Of a stretch of DNA of 64,000 nt, positions 15,342 to 24,528 are shown piece by piece (within the stretch, counting starts at the first letter, position 1; every line of letters starts with the position of its first letter). The translations under genes and the position numbers were made by a program. Source of the DNA: Planctomycetota bacterium. Lineage in GTDB: Bacteria; Planctomycetota; UBA1135; UBA2386. The notes beneath the pieces were generated by a model. It searched no databases. It saw only the letters and a program-made list of their open reading frames with translations, and was not told where the DNA came from. Location of the stretch: NCBI GenBank assembly GCA_028281765.1, contig JANQJF010000075.1, forward strand, positions 1-64,000, written 5' to 3'.

Positions 15342-17522
15342 CTACGGCGTGTAGGTGTAGGGGTGCGTCACGACGCAGCCGTTGCCGGAGGTGACGACGA
15401 CCGTCGTCGGGCCGGGCGTACCCGGGGGTGACTGTCCGATGATCGCGGCGACGCCCAGCGTCGTGATGTTCAGCGGGTTGCCGCCGATTGTGACCGTCGT
15501 GTTCGGCAAGAACGGACCGCCGACGAGGATCGTCGTCACGCCGCCAGCGGCCGGCGTGCCCGCGGGCGTGATGAGGTTGGCGATCGACGGCGACGGGTTG
15601 AACGGTTCGCTCGCGGTGAACTGACCGTCCGGGTTCTGCACCGAGATCGTGCTGTCACACGTCGGGTTGCTCGGCAACGCGAACGTGACCGCATCCGCGG
15701 TGACGGTGTTGGGGGTGACGGTCGTGCCGTTGAAGTCGACGGAGAGCCCCGGTTCGAAGTTCTCACCGTGGATCGTGACCACCGTGCCAGCCGAGCCGAA
15801 CAGCGGATCGACGGAGTTGATCGTCGGCGCGGGGAGTGTGAAGAACTCGGCGGAGATCAGGTTGGTGACCGCGATGTTGTTCGCCGGCGTGTCGACGATG
15901 AGCCCTTGGAAGGTGACCTGCGGCTGCGGGCCCATGACCGCCGGAATGGTGATCGACCACGGTGCGGTGCCCGGAATGCTGAACGGGGATGGCGGGATGC
16001 ACATGTCCCCGATCCCGAACGGGAGCGGCGTCAGGTCGGCGGGAGTCGGATTCCCGAGGAAGCCCCACAGCACGAACACCGGCGGATTGGGACCGCCACC
16101 GGGATGCGTCGGCGGCGCGGCGACTGACATGTCCCAGGGCAGACCGAGCGGCACCGGAATGACGTGACCGCCGATGCCGTTCATCGACTGCCCGAGAATC
16201 TCGACGACCGGGAACGGGCCGCCGCCGGACATGCCGACGTTGCCGTCGACACACGGTCCGAGCACGTCGATGAGATCGAGGGACGCACGCGCGTTGATGC
16301 GACCGTGACCGAAGTAGTTGTCGCGACCGGGCGTGTCCTCACTGGGATTCCCGACCTGATCCTCCGCGCCTTGCTGCAGCAGGCTGTAGACGTCGGCCTG
16401 GGTCAGGGTGAGGCCCGCACTCTGCGCGCGCGCGACGAGCAGCGAGGCGACGCCCGCGGCGATCGGCGCGGCGAACGAAGTCCCCGAGATCGGGATGGAG
16501 ATGTCCGCGTGCGTGAAGGCGTCGCACGTCACGACGTTGTGCCCGGCCGCGACGAAGTCGAGTGCGTTGCCGGTGCCGGAGGAGTTCCACCAATCGTCGG
16601 TGTTCGTCGTGCCGCCGATCGAGATCGACTCCGGCGCCGAGCTCGGATAGCTCGAGTCCGCGTGGCCGATGCCGAAGTTGCCCGCTGCCGAGAAGATGAT
16701 CTTGCCTGCCGCGGAGCACGCGGCCATCGCGTTCTGCAGCGTCGTGTCGGCCGGATAGTTCTGCAGGCTCATGGTGACGATCGTGACGTCGTCTTGCGCG
16801 GCGCAGTAGTTCAGCCCTTGCGCGAGATCCATCGCGTTGCCGAACCCTACCGGGTCGATGACGAGGATCGGGAGAATCTTGCAGTTCCAATCGACGCCGG
16901 TGACGCCGAAGTTGTTGTTCGCGTTCGCGCCGAGCACGCCGGCGACCTGCGTCCCGTGCGGGTTCGTCGCTTCGGGATCGTTGTCTTCGGCGAAGAAGTC
17001 CCACCCGTCCGGGTCGATTCGACCGACGAACTCGGGGTGATCCGAGTCGATACCGGTATCGATGACCGCGACGACGACGTTCGAAGCTCCGGTGCTGAGG
17101 TCCCACGCGGCTTCCGCCTCGATGTCGGCCCCGGGAGCGCCGCCGGCCTGACCGGTGTTGTGGAGGTGCCACTGCGCCGTGTAGTGGGAGTCGTTCGGAA
17201 TGGCCGGAATCGCGGCGATCTGGCCGATGCCGTTGCGTTCGGCGTACTCGATCGCGGGATGCTTGGTGAGATCCGCGATCCACGCGAGTTCGGTGCCGGC
17301 CGGAACGCGCACGCGGATGACTCCTGAGTAGCGGTCTTCGTCGATGAGCTCGAGCTCCTTCTCGGCGACGAACTGGCGCATCGCGGCCTGTTTGCCCGCG
17401 GCCGGTCCGATCAGGACCTCACCCGGCATGTAGCGAGCTTGCGCGACGAGTGCGGGCGACATCGCGATCGCGATCGCCAGCACCAAGAATCCGAACCCCA
17501 AACGCACGGCGGTCTTTCCCAT
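15342..17522 (-). CDS. Secreted subtilisin-like serine protease with IPT/TIG domains
   Basis: 726 residues. A signal peptide (MGKTAVRLGFGFLVLAIAIA) is followed by a ~75-residue inhibitor-like propeptide with AWIADLTKHPAIEYAERN. The S8 catalytic domain (~110-420) has Asp155 in AVIDTGID, His189 in NPHGTQVAGVLGA, oxyanion Asn282 in SAAGNFGIG and Ser349 in SGTSFAAPIAAG, so all catalytic residues are present. After it comes the shared secretory module (WGFLGNPTPADL...FQGLIVDTPANNIAVTN, ~440-580), then two IPT/TIG-type Ig folds (PTINSVDPLFGSAGTVVTIHG; ITPAGTPAAGGVTTILVGG). It is likely an extracellular or surface-attached protease. The C-terminal half is closely similar in layout to the protein at 31508-33589. 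Confidence 0.95.
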   Translation of the reverse strand: MGKTAVRLGFGFLVLAIAIAMSPALVAQARYMPGEVLIGPAAGKQAAMRQFVAEKELELIDEDRYSGVIRVRVPAGTELAWIADLTKHPAIEYAERNGIGQIAAIPAIPNDSHYTAQWHLHNTGQAGGAPGADIEAEAAWDLSTGASNVVVAVIDTGIDSDHPEFVGRIDPDGWDFFAEDNDPEATNPHGTQVAGVLGANANNNFGVTGVDWNCKILPILVIDPVGFGNAMDLAQGLNYCAAQDDVTIVTMSLQNYPADTTLQNAMAACSAAGKIIFSAAGNFGIGHADSSYPSSAPESISIGGTTNTDDWWNSSGTGNALDFVAAGHNVVTCDAFTHADISIPISGTSFAAPIAAGVASLLVARAQSAGLTLTQADVYSLLQQGAEDQVGNPSEDTPGRDNYFGHGRINARASLDLIDVLGPCVDGNVGMSGGGPFPVVEILGQSMNGIGGHVIPVPLGLPWDMSVAAPPTHPGGGPNPPVFVLWGFLGNPTPADLTPLPFGIGDMCIPPSPFSIPGTAPWSITIPAVMGPQPQVTFQGLIVDTPANNIAVTNLISAEFFTLPAPTINSVDPLFGSAGTVVTIHGENFEPGLSVDFNGTTVTPNTVTADAVTFALPSNPTCDSTISVQNPDGQFTASEPFNPSPSIANLITPAGTPAAGGVTTILVGGPFLPNTTVTIGGNPLNITTLGVAAIIGQSPPGTPGPTTVVVTSGNGCVVTHPYTYTP

Positions 17523-17563
17523 GCCGGAATCGTAGCAACGATCTCGCTAGTGTGGGGAGAGAC

Positions 17564-18778
17564 CTACTTCTTGTCGCGATCCAACAGGCCTCGGAACCAG
17601 CGCGACCCCGCGTCGAGCTTCTTGCCGAGTGATTCGGTATCGATGCCGGCCTTCTTGGCGAGTGCGCGCACGATCGCGGTCGCCGTCGCAGCACGCATCG
17701 AGGCCCGTCGGTCCGGCGCGTCGCGATCGAAGTCGTCTTCATCGAGGCGAAGATCGAACTCGAGGTCGAGCTGTCGCGGCTCGTCCCCGAGCCATTTCAC
17801 GATGGGTGTGAGCAACAGCTTGGTCGCGGTTCCCGCGTCGGCGGGCACGGCGGCACGCACGTCGCGAAACCGAAAGCGCCATTCGGAGAGAATGCCCGAC
17901 GCGGTTCCGGGCTTCCACGAGTCGACGATCTCGATGTCGACATCACCGGCGGTCAGCATGCGCAACGGTCCGCCGATCCACGTCGTGAGCGCGGTGATCG
18001 GCAGTCGTTCCACCTGCCACCGCGTCTGGCGTTGATCCGTGCTACCGCTGGTTTCGATCGTGACCGGCCGGCCTGCGAAGTGTCCGGTGCCGTTGGATCT
18101 CAGCAATACGTCGAACCACGCCTTGTTGGTTCGGTATGGAGCGCAGTGCCACTTGCTCACCCGGAGCGGGAACGAGTACTCACGGTCGAGGAACTCGAGA
18201 GCGATCGAGACGTCGGCGTCGATCACGCGGAGGTCGTCGATATGGAAGTTTTTGCGCGGCCGCTTCAGATCCAAGTCGCGTGAGTAGGTCCCGCGCACTC
18301 CGGTCGCCACGACCGAGTCGAGCGGTACGACCGACGACCACGAGCGCAAGACGCCGACGTCCAGCTCGAGTTTCTGCACGGTGAGGTCGAGCGAACCACG
18401 CGCGGGATCGTCGCGTCGAATCACGACGTCGTGCATCACGATCGAGCCCGTGAGCAGGCTGCCCGTTGCGTCGGAGAACCGGATCTCCGTGTCCGGCCGC
18501 CGCGACGCGGACCACCGAATCATCGGGTCGAAGAGCACGGTCTCGAACGCGAGCAGCAGGAGCGCACCCACCGCGAGTAGGACGAGCGCCGTCTTGCGCA
18601 AGAATCGCAGGCCCCGCAACTGACGTCGCTCGCGCTGCCGTTCCCGCATCAGGAACAGCTCGACGCCGAGCTCGACGAAGAGGATGAGCAACTCGAACGC
18701 CGCCGTCACGAGCGCGCCGAGCGTCGACGCGACGACCGGCGCGAGCGCCGTCGTGATGAGGATCAGTAGAACGTCCAC
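17564..18778 (-). CDS. AsmA-like membrane protein of unknown function
   Basis: 404 residues from a GTG at 18778. Two hydrophobic regions at the N-terminus (residues ~3-45 and ~62-83) are separated by a charged MRERQRERRQLRG loop. The remainder is a beta-rich extracytoplasmic part with the recurring pattern of AsmA/DUF748-type proteins (GSIVMHDVVIRRDD, LTVQKLELDVGVL, NFHIDDLRVIDADVSIAL, QLDLEFDLRL). AsmA-like proteins are implicated in envelope lipid transport or assembly in other bacteria, but no residue here proves this. The C-terminal ~40 residues are charged. It lies 41 bp downstream of the esterase gene on the same strand. Confidence 0.55.
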   Translation of the reverse strand: MDVLLILITTALAPVVASTLGALVTAAFELLILFVELGVELFLMRERQRERRQLRGLRFLRKTALVLLAVGALLLLAFETVLFDPMIRWSASRRPDTEIRFSDATGSLLTGSIVMHDVVIRRDDPARGSLDLTVQKLELDVGVLRSWSSVVPLDSVVATGVRGTYSRDLDLKRPRKNFHIDDLRVIDADVSIALEFLDREYSFPLRVSKWHCAPYRTNKAWFDVLLRSNGTGHFAGRPVTIETSGSTDQRQTRWQVERLPITALTTWIGGPLRMLTAGDVDIEIVDSWKPGTASGILSEWRFRFRDVRAAVPADAGTATKLLLTPIVKWLGDEPRQLDLEFDLRLDEDDFDRDAPDRRASMRAATATAIVRALAKKAGIDTESLGKKLDAGSRWFRGLLDRDKK

Positions 18779-18819
18779 GGATCACGCAGTGGACGGACTG
18801 CGCCGCGACCTTTCGCCGA

Positions 18820-19662
18820 TCACTTCTTCTTCTTGGCGGACTTCTTGCCCTGGGTCTTGTCGCGCTTGGGCTTCTTCGCCTTCACGGCCTTGCTGTGGTT
18901 CTTCTCGAGCCAGGTGACGCCCTTCTTCATGTTCGGCCACACGGGGCCTCGCCAGCCGTGGCCGCCGTCGTAGGTCGCGAACTCGACCTTCGCCTTGGCC
19001 TTGCCGAGTTTCGCTTCGGCGTCCCGCGCCATCCGCATCGGGCAGATCTTGTCGTCGTCCGAGTGGTAGATGTAGAACGCGCGACCCTTGCCGTTTTTGA
19101 GCTTCGGCAGGTAGTTCGGTTTGAACACGGACATCGCGATGAAGGATCCTGTGATTCGGGACTTCTTCTTCAGTGCTGCCGCGTAGGCCGCGGGACCCGA
19201 CGACGACCAGGTCAGCGTGAAGATGTGCGACCGGTCGATCTCGACCTGGCTCTCGACGTCCTCGATGACCGCGTCGATGAACTCCTCGGTCGAGAACTTC
19301 ATCTTCTTGACCTCGTTCTTGTCGGTGGGCCAGATGATCTGTTGGTCGTCGGTCCACTTCTTCGACACGAGCTGTGCCGCGACGTAGTCCTCGTCGAGCG
19401 CGTACTTGTAGATGCGCTTGCAGAACGTCTCGAACTCTCGGCTGCCGTCACCGCCGGGCAGGATCAGCATCAGCTTGTAGCCCTTCTTGGGCGCCTTGCG
19501 TTCGCCGTCGTGACCGATGAGGAAGTAGGTCTTGTCGTCGTCCTTCTCCGCCTTGCGCTCGATCGACGGCACGTCTTCGACGCCGGTCTGCTCCTTGTCC
19601 TGGCCGATCGCGAGCTGGGCCGGAAACAGAGTGCCGAGGAGGACGGTCGTGAGTCGGAACAT
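18820..19662 (-). CDS. Secreted alpha/beta-hydrolase (esterase-like)
   Basis: 280 residues with a signal peptide (MFRLTTVLLGTLFPAQLAIG). The fold is suggested by YKLMLILPGGDGS (oxyanion strand), the nucleophile-elbow position TLTWSSSGPAAYAAAL, the acid region AFYIYHSDDDKICPMRMA, and the histidine in YDGGHGWRG. It resembles the carboxylesterase/PHB-depolymerase-like group used by many planctomycetes. The elbow reads WSSSG rather than the canonical GxSxG, so the exact nucleophile is uncertain. The last ~25 residues are almost all Lys/Ser/Ala (KAKKPKRDKTQGKKSAKKKK), an unusual basic tail. Confidence 0.75.
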   Translation of the reverse strand: MFRLTTVLLGTLFPAQLAIGQDKEQTGVEDVPSIERKAEKDDDKTYFLIGHDGERKAPKKGYKLMLILPGGDGSREFETFCKRIYKYALDEDYVAAQLVSKKWTDDQQIIWPTDKNEVKKMKFSTEEFIDAVIEDVESQVEIDRSHIFTLTWSSSGPAAYAAALKKKSRITGSFIAMSVFKPNYLPKLKNGKGRAFYIYHSDDDKICPMRMARDAEAKLGKAKAKVEFATYDGGHGWRGPVWPNMKKGVTWLEKNHSKAVKAKKPKRDKTQGKKSAKKKK

Positions 19663-19685
19663 GGTCGTTGCCTCGTGTGTGTGGG

Positions 19686-20906
19686 TCAGTCGCCGGGCCA
19701 GATGGACTGGACGAAGTCGGCGATCGGGTCGGATGCGATGTCGTGGGCGATCTCGTTTCCGTGGAGGTCACTGGGATCGACCCAGAGCGCTTGCGCATCC
19801 TGGCCGCGAAAATTCTCCAGGAGATCGAGAACCGGAATCTCTTCCGCGTCGCAGAACTCGCGGACGACGCGATGCAGCGTCTCGAACGGGTAGCGATCGT
19901 CGTGACCTAGGTTCTGGAACAGCGGCCACACGACGACGCCGAGGCGCACGTCGCGCTTCTGGCACCAGTCGCGGATCGAGCGGAGGGAGTCTTGTGGCCC
20001 GCCGCGCTTCCAGGTCGCCTCGGGCGGCGTGCCCTGCATCTGGTAGTGCGTGACGTGCGGGTGTGTCATCGAACGCTGGTCGACCGGGAGATCGATCAGC
20101 CACTGCCCCCAGTCGACGTTCGGGTCGAGGTCGAAGCGCGAGCCCAGCCCGCCGCTCGTCAGCAACTTCCAGAGGCGGGAGTTCGAGAGCAGTCCCGAGG
20201 ACGCGGCGTACTTCTCTCGGAGGATGCTCGCACAGTCCTCGCACTCGAAGTCGACGAGGTACTCGTGCTCGTTACATCCGCGCACGGTGCTCGGCTTGAA
20301 CAGGGCGCAGACATCCGGCATCGCGACCAGGTCGTTCAGACACAGGGTGACGAGGACCACGTCCGGATCGAACTTTCCGAACCGGTCGCGCAACGCCCAC
20401 CAGTACTCGTCGACGAACAGCGTCCCGGAGGAGCCGCAATTGATCGTGCGCACGTCGCCGAGCGACGCGAGCTTCGGCTCGATCAGGCGCGGCCAGATGC
20501 GGTCGACGGAGACGCCCCAGCCGAACGTGAACGAGTCACCGAGGCAGAGGATGCGCTTGCGACCCTGCGGCTTCTCGACCGTGAGGTCCGCGCGATCGCG
20601 GATCGAGAATCTGTTGATGTCGACGCGCACGCAGCCGTGCTCGTCCATGTATTCCCGCGAGCCGCCTCGGTAGCAGATGTAGAACGACCGGTCCGGAGCC
20701 CACAGCAGTCGGCCGCGCGGAAGCTTGCCACCTTGGATGAGCCCGGCCTCCGCCGCCTTGTCCGCAGGCAGCTCGTTGTGATCGAGATCCGCGTAGTACA
20801 TCTGGTACTGGAACTCCGGCACCATTCGCGCGGCGCATTCTCCGAGACCCAGCGCGAGAGTCAGGGAAACGACGAGCGCGACGAGACGTAGTAAGACCTT
20901 TTTCAA
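19686..20906 (-). CDS. Membrane-anchored SGNH/GDSL hydrolase
   Basis: 406 residues. An N-terminal hydrophobic helix (MKKVLLRLVALVVSLTLALG) acts as anchor or signal. The block I serine is in CLGDSFTFGWGVS (~120-132), block II/III in NCGSSG and VLVTLCLNDLV, and the block V Asp/His in WVDPSDLHGNEIAHD near the C-terminus. This matches SGNH hydrolases that act on acyl or acetyl esters of surface polymers. The enzyme at 40998-42767 has the same core motif (GDSFTFG). The gene lies 23 bp upstream of the esterase gene on the same strand. Confidence 0.88.
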   Translation of the reverse strand: MKKVLLRLVALVVSLTLALGLGECAARMVPEFQYQMYYADLDHNELPADKAAEAGLIQGGKLPRGRLLWAPDRSFYICYRGGSREYMDEHGCVRVDINRFSIRDRADLTVEKPQGRKRILCLGDSFTFGWGVSVDRIWPRLIEPKLASLGDVRTINCGSSGTLFVDEYWWALRDRFGKFDPDVVLVTLCLNDLVAMPDVCALFKPSTVRGCNEHEYLVDFECEDCASILREKYAASSGLLSNSRLWKLLTSGGLGSRFDLDPNVDWGQWLIDLPVDQRSMTHPHVTHYQMQGTPPEATWKRGGPQDSLRSIRDWCQKRDVRLGVVVWPLFQNLGHDDRYPFETLHRVVREFCDAEEIPVLDLLENFRGQDAQALWVDPSDLHGNEIAHDIASDPIADFVQSIWPGD

Positions 20907-20956
20907 AGCAGCTGGCGGAAGACCTCTTTACCGTCAGCAGTCTAGCCCGGAACCGA

Positions 20957-21868
20957 ATGCACGACACGCTCCGCACACTGACGCTACTCGCCACGGCGAC
21001 GCTGGCATCGTGCTGGACGCCGCAGCACGACGAGATCGCCTGGCGCGGGCACGCGTTGACGCGCAGCCGTGGCGCGGCCGACTCCGTCGACCGAGTCGGG
21101 CACTCGCTGACTCGGGCGATCGAACCGCGGGACGAGGTCACTCCCGCGTCCGGTGACGTCCTCGTCTACTCGATCGAGGTGGAGTCCCCGTCGTCGTCGT
21201 ATCGTCGATACCTGCGACTTACCGTCCAGCCGTCGGACGAGAAGCTCCACAAGTACTTCAACACGACGGTCACACAGTCGGCATCCGACGTGGAACCGCG
21301 GTCGAAGTCGTTCCGATCCCGCGTCCTACCGGTCCGGATCGAGCTGTTCGACGAGCACGGTGAGCAGATCGGAGAGTCGCTGGCGGAGGACGCGATGGTG
21401 GACCTGCTCGCGATGGGCTTCACCGAAGCGTGCGAAGCCTATCTCCGCAGCGACGGCAAGTTCGAGACCGTCGACGAGGCGTTCGAAGTCGCGTTGCTCG
21501 ACGCTCCGCCGATGTTCTCGATCGGCGAGCTGCTGCAGAGCGACGACCTGCTGTTCGATCTCGCGTTCGATCTGGTCGATACGAGTCTCGCGCTCACTGC
21601 GATTTGGGCGTTCGGCGTCCGGTTCACGATCGAACCCAAGTACGACGACGTCGAGCGAGTCGCGGCCGAAGGCGTGACCGGCCGCCGCGGGTATCGGTTC
21701 CCCGTCCAGTTCCTCGTCAACGGATACCCGGCCCTGCGCGTTGCGACCACGGTCGTCGAGCCGCGTGCGCCGCTCGGCCTCACGGCCGGGATCACGCGCA
21801 TCGACGGGTTCCGGCCGACAGACGATCGCTACCGCGTGCGCATGCGTCTCGTGTTGCCGCCGGACTGA
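20957..21868 (+). CDS. Putative lipoprotein of unknown function
   Basis: 303 residues from an ATG at 20957. The leader MHDTLRTLTLLATATLASC ends in a plausible lipobox (LASC), so Cys19 is probably lipidated. The mature part is acidic with no motif that I recognise. Two stretches look helical and hydrophobic (MVDLLAMGFTEACEAYL; LLFDLAFDLVDTSLALTAIW). It is divergent from the SGNH hydrolase gene and ends 3 bp before the convergent sigma-factor fusion gene. Confidence 0.7.
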   Translation: MHDTLRTLTLLATATLASCWTPQHDEIAWRGHALTRSRGAADSVDRVGHSLTRAIEPRDEVTPASGDVLVYSIEVESPSSSYRRYLRLTVQPSDEKLHKYFNTTVTQSASDVEPRSKSFRSRVLPVRIELFDEHGEQIGESLAEDAMVDLLAMGFTEACEAYLRSDGKFETVDEAFEVALLDAPPMFSIGELLQSDDLLFDLAFDLVDTSLALTAIWAFGVRFTIEPKYDDVERVAAEGVTGRRGYRFPVQFLVNGYPALRVATTVVEPRAPLGLTAGITRIDGFRPTDDRYRVRMRLVLPPD

Positions 21869-21871
21869 CGC

Positions 21872-24421
21872 CTACTTCGCCGGCAGCTCGACGCGGACCT
21901 CATGGCCTGCGGCGACTTCGATCTCGATAGGCTCGCCCTCGAGCGGAATGGCGAGATAGCGGCCGGCCGGGACGGCGTTCTGAGGCTGCGTCTTCGGCTT
22001 CGCGCTCTCGACATCCGCCTCGGGCACGGCCGCTTCGATGAACGCGTTGTTCTGGTTCGGTTCGCCGAGGGCCAGCAGCAGACGCGGTGTCGCTTCGCTC
22101 TCTACTTTTACAGGAGCGATCTCGAAGTCGACGGGCGTTCCGTCGGCGTTTCCGAGAGTCGAGCGCAGGCGCGTGACGGTCGGAATGTTGCCCATTCCAT
22201 CGATCGTGAACGCGGCCCCGCCCTTCGTGACGAGCTTGCTGAACACCGACGGATCGATGCGCACGAGCGCGATGTCGGAGCCTTCGGGAATCACGATCGT
22301 GCCGGTCGGGTCGATCGCCACCACGCCGAGATCGATCTCCTGCGCTGGCGCGACGCGGAAGTTCGCGACCTGGGTCCAGCTTGCGCGCTCGCCGCCGATG
22401 ACGAGTCGGTAGTCCCCGAACGGCAGCTGCTCCAGCGGGAGCTCGCCCTCGCCGTTCGGATGCAGTGTGATCCCACGGGAAGACGCGGTGTGCCACACGC
22501 GGGCTTCGATGCCTGAGAGCTGGGCGGGGTCGACCGAGAGCGTCGCGGCGAGCTTGCCGAACGGCTGCTGGTCGCGGGGAACGGTGATGTCGATCGGGGC
22601 GACGCTCGGCCAAAGCTGGCGCTGCCAGTCCGGGATGCGGCCGGGCACGCGCTTGTCGAGCTTGCGGTAGAACGCGAGCTCATGCGCGCGATCCGGGACG
22701 TTGGGGATCCGGAACACGCCCTGGCCATCGGTCTTCGCGACGTCGATCCACTCGCCGGTGCCGTCGGAGGAGCTCGCTTCGACGCGCCAGCCGACCAGCG
22801 GTCGACCCGCATCGTCGACGAGTCGCCCCTGCAGTTCGAGGCCGCGATCGAGGCGGGCGTCGAAGCGGGTGGTCTCGCCTTCGTCGCAGACCACTTCGCC
22901 GAGCGCGACTCCGAGATCGCCGCCACCGGCGCGCACCGTGTAGCTGCCCGGTTGGACCTTCGGCAACTCGTACTTCCCGTCCTCGTCGGCCGTGGCGAAC
23001 ACGTCGGGTCGACCCGGTGCGCTGGCGACGATGTGCGCTTTGGATGCGGGCCCGCCAACGGCATCGAGGATCATCCCGGCGATCTTGCCGAAACCCTGCT
23101 CGGGCGCATTTCGGCTTTCGTTGATCGCCAGGCTGACGAACGTGCCGGCTCTGGTCGTGCTCAGTTCGAAGCCGCCTACGGTCGGAACCGCGTCCGCGCT
23201 GTCCGGAGTCGGCGTGACGAAGCGGCCGTATTCACCGTCGAACTCCATGTCCGGCAGGTTCGCCGCACCGCCGCCGCCGTAGGCGTGCAGTCGGCTGCTC
23301 CAGACGATGCTTCCGTGCTCGACGAACACGCGATGCGTGCGCATCGAGATCTGTGCCGTGTGGCCGGCGCGCAACTCGACGAGGCGCAGTGATGCGGGAT
23401 TCTTCGACGATCCGATCGCGACGCGCATCGTGTCGGTGCGGCCGCGCCACTTCACTTCGAGGACCCCATCGTCACCGGTGCTGCCGGCACGATTCAGCGC
23501 GTGCCGTTCGGGTCCGAGGACGACGCCGACGTTCGGCGCGGGCATGTCGAATTGATCGAACGCGCGGACTTGCAGCGAGAATTCGTGTGGCTCGCGGGCT
23601 TGCAGTGCCGCCATGCCCGCGGCCGGTGCGGCCTCTTCGATGTCGGTTCTCTCGATGTCTCCCTCGAGTTCTGCCGCTTCGCCGTCCGGCGTGTTCTCCG
23701 CGCTTTCCGCGGCGACCATCGGGCCGACGGGTTGGTCACCGTCGTCGAGGAAGAACATGGGCAGGGCGAGGAGGGCGAGTGCGGCGGTCGACACCGCGAG
23801 CTTTGCATTGAGGGTCAAGACGGCAGCTCCTTTGAGCAGCGCGCTCCCGGAGAGTGCGCTCGAGAGTTTCGGGGCAGGCAGGCCGAACAAACCTGCGAGT
23901 GCACCCCGCCACTTTCGATCGCGCTGGCCGAACCGTTCGGCGAGGCTCGTGCGCAGCTTCTCGTGCGCGGTCTTGAGCCTGCGGTAGACGACCTGAATCG
24001 GCAGCTCCAGCCGCATCGCGACATCGCGTGGTGCGAGGCCGTCGAAGTGGCGCAAGAACACGACGGCCTGCAGGTCGTCGTCCAGTTCGAGGACCGCGTC
24101 CATGATCGTGCGCAGCGTCTCCCGCCGCTCGAGCAGGTCGAGCGTCGAGGACTCCAGGCTCGAACCGGTCACGGCGGTCTCGCGGCGTTCGCGCCGCACG
24201 GTCGTGCGGTGCTGGCTGGCGATCACGTTGCGGAGCACGGTCGCGAGCCAGCCGCGGATCCGCTCACTGGCGACGCGCGGCGCCTGCAGTGCGCGGAGCC
24301 AGGTCTCCTGGAGCGCGTCCTCGGCTTCTGCCGGGCAACGCACGAGACTGTGGGCGAGCCGCCGCAGCGAGGCGACGTGGTCCGCGAGAAGATCCGGGTG
24401 AACTGGTGAGATTTCCGTCAT
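21872..24421 (-). CDS. ECF sigma factor fused to membrane-anchored carboxypeptidase-regulatory-like domains
   Basis: 849 residues. Residues 1-165 are a complete sigma factor: region 2 (CPAEAEDALQETWLRALQ, RGWLATVLRNVIAS) and region 4 (LDDDLQAVVFLRHFDGLAPRDVAMRLELPIQVVYRRL). A linker leads to a single membrane segment at ~198-225 (LTLNAKLAVSTAALALLALP). About 600 extracytoplasmic residues follow, with at least two carboxypeptidase-regulatory-like/Cna-B-type beta sandwiches (GMILDAVGGPASKAHIVAS...DEDGKYELPKVQPGSYTV; LVDDAGRPLVGWRVEAS...GVFRIPNVPD). Sigma factors with long C-terminal extensions are described in Planctomycetes. The layout implies that the outer part senses a signal and controls the attached cytoplasmic sigma domain, perhaps through proteolysis (inference). 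Confidence 0.9.
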   Translation of the reverse strand: MTEISPVHPDLLADHVASLRRLAHSLVRCPAEAEDALQETWLRALQAPRVASERIRGWLATVLRNVIASQHRTTVRRERRETAVTGSSLESSTLDLLERRETLRTIMDAVLELDDDLQAVVFLRHFDGLAPRDVAMRLELPIQVVYRRLKTAHEKLRTSLAERFGQRDRKWRGALAGLFGLPAPKLSSALSGSALLKGAAVLTLNAKLAVSTAALALLALPMFFLDDGDQPVGPMVAAESAENTPDGEAAELEGDIERTDIEEAAPAAGMAALQAREPHEFSLQVRAFDQFDMPAPNVGVVLGPERHALNRAGSTGDDGVLEVKWRGRTDTMRVAIGSSKNPASLRLVELRAGHTAQISMRTHRVFVEHGSIVWSSRLHAYGGGGAANLPDMEFDGEYGRFVTPTPDSADAVPTVGGFELSTTRAGTFVSLAINESRNAPEQGFGKIAGMILDAVGGPASKAHIVASAPGRPDVFATADEDGKYELPKVQPGSYTVRAGGGDLGVALGEVVCDEGETTRFDARLDRGLELQGRLVDDAGRPLVGWRVEASSSDGTGEWIDVAKTDGQGVFRIPNVPDRAHELAFYRKLDKRVPGRIPDWQRQLWPSVAPIDITVPRDQQPFGKLAATLSVDPAQLSGIEARVWHTASSRGITLHPNGEGELPLEQLPFGDYRLVIGGERASWTQVANFRVAPAQEIDLGVVAIDPTGTIVIPEGSDIALVRIDPSVFSKLVTKGGAAFTIDGMGNIPTVTRLRSTLGNADGTPVDFEIAPVKVESEATPRLLLALGEPNQNNAFIEAAVPEADVESAKPKTQPQNAVPAGRYLAIPLEGEPIEIEVAAGHEVRVELPAK

Positions 24422-24476
24422 CGGGGTGCATCAGCAGGGACGCCACCGACCCGATTTTTAGACGGGTGAATCTCCG

Positions 24477-24506
24477 AAAAAGCTCCGCGCGACTCGGTTC
24501 GTCGCG
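24477..24506 (-). terminator. Putative terminator after the Gfo/Idh/MocA gene
   Basis: On the minus strand a CGCGAC-GAACCGA-GTCGCG hairpin (24488-24506) is followed within nine bases by a run of five T (24477-24481). It lies 22 bp past the stop of the gene at 24529. Intrinsic terminators are rarely strong in this GC range, so confidence is moderate. Confidence 0.45.
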
Positions 24507-24528
24507 ACGCCGTTACAAACCCGACGGC

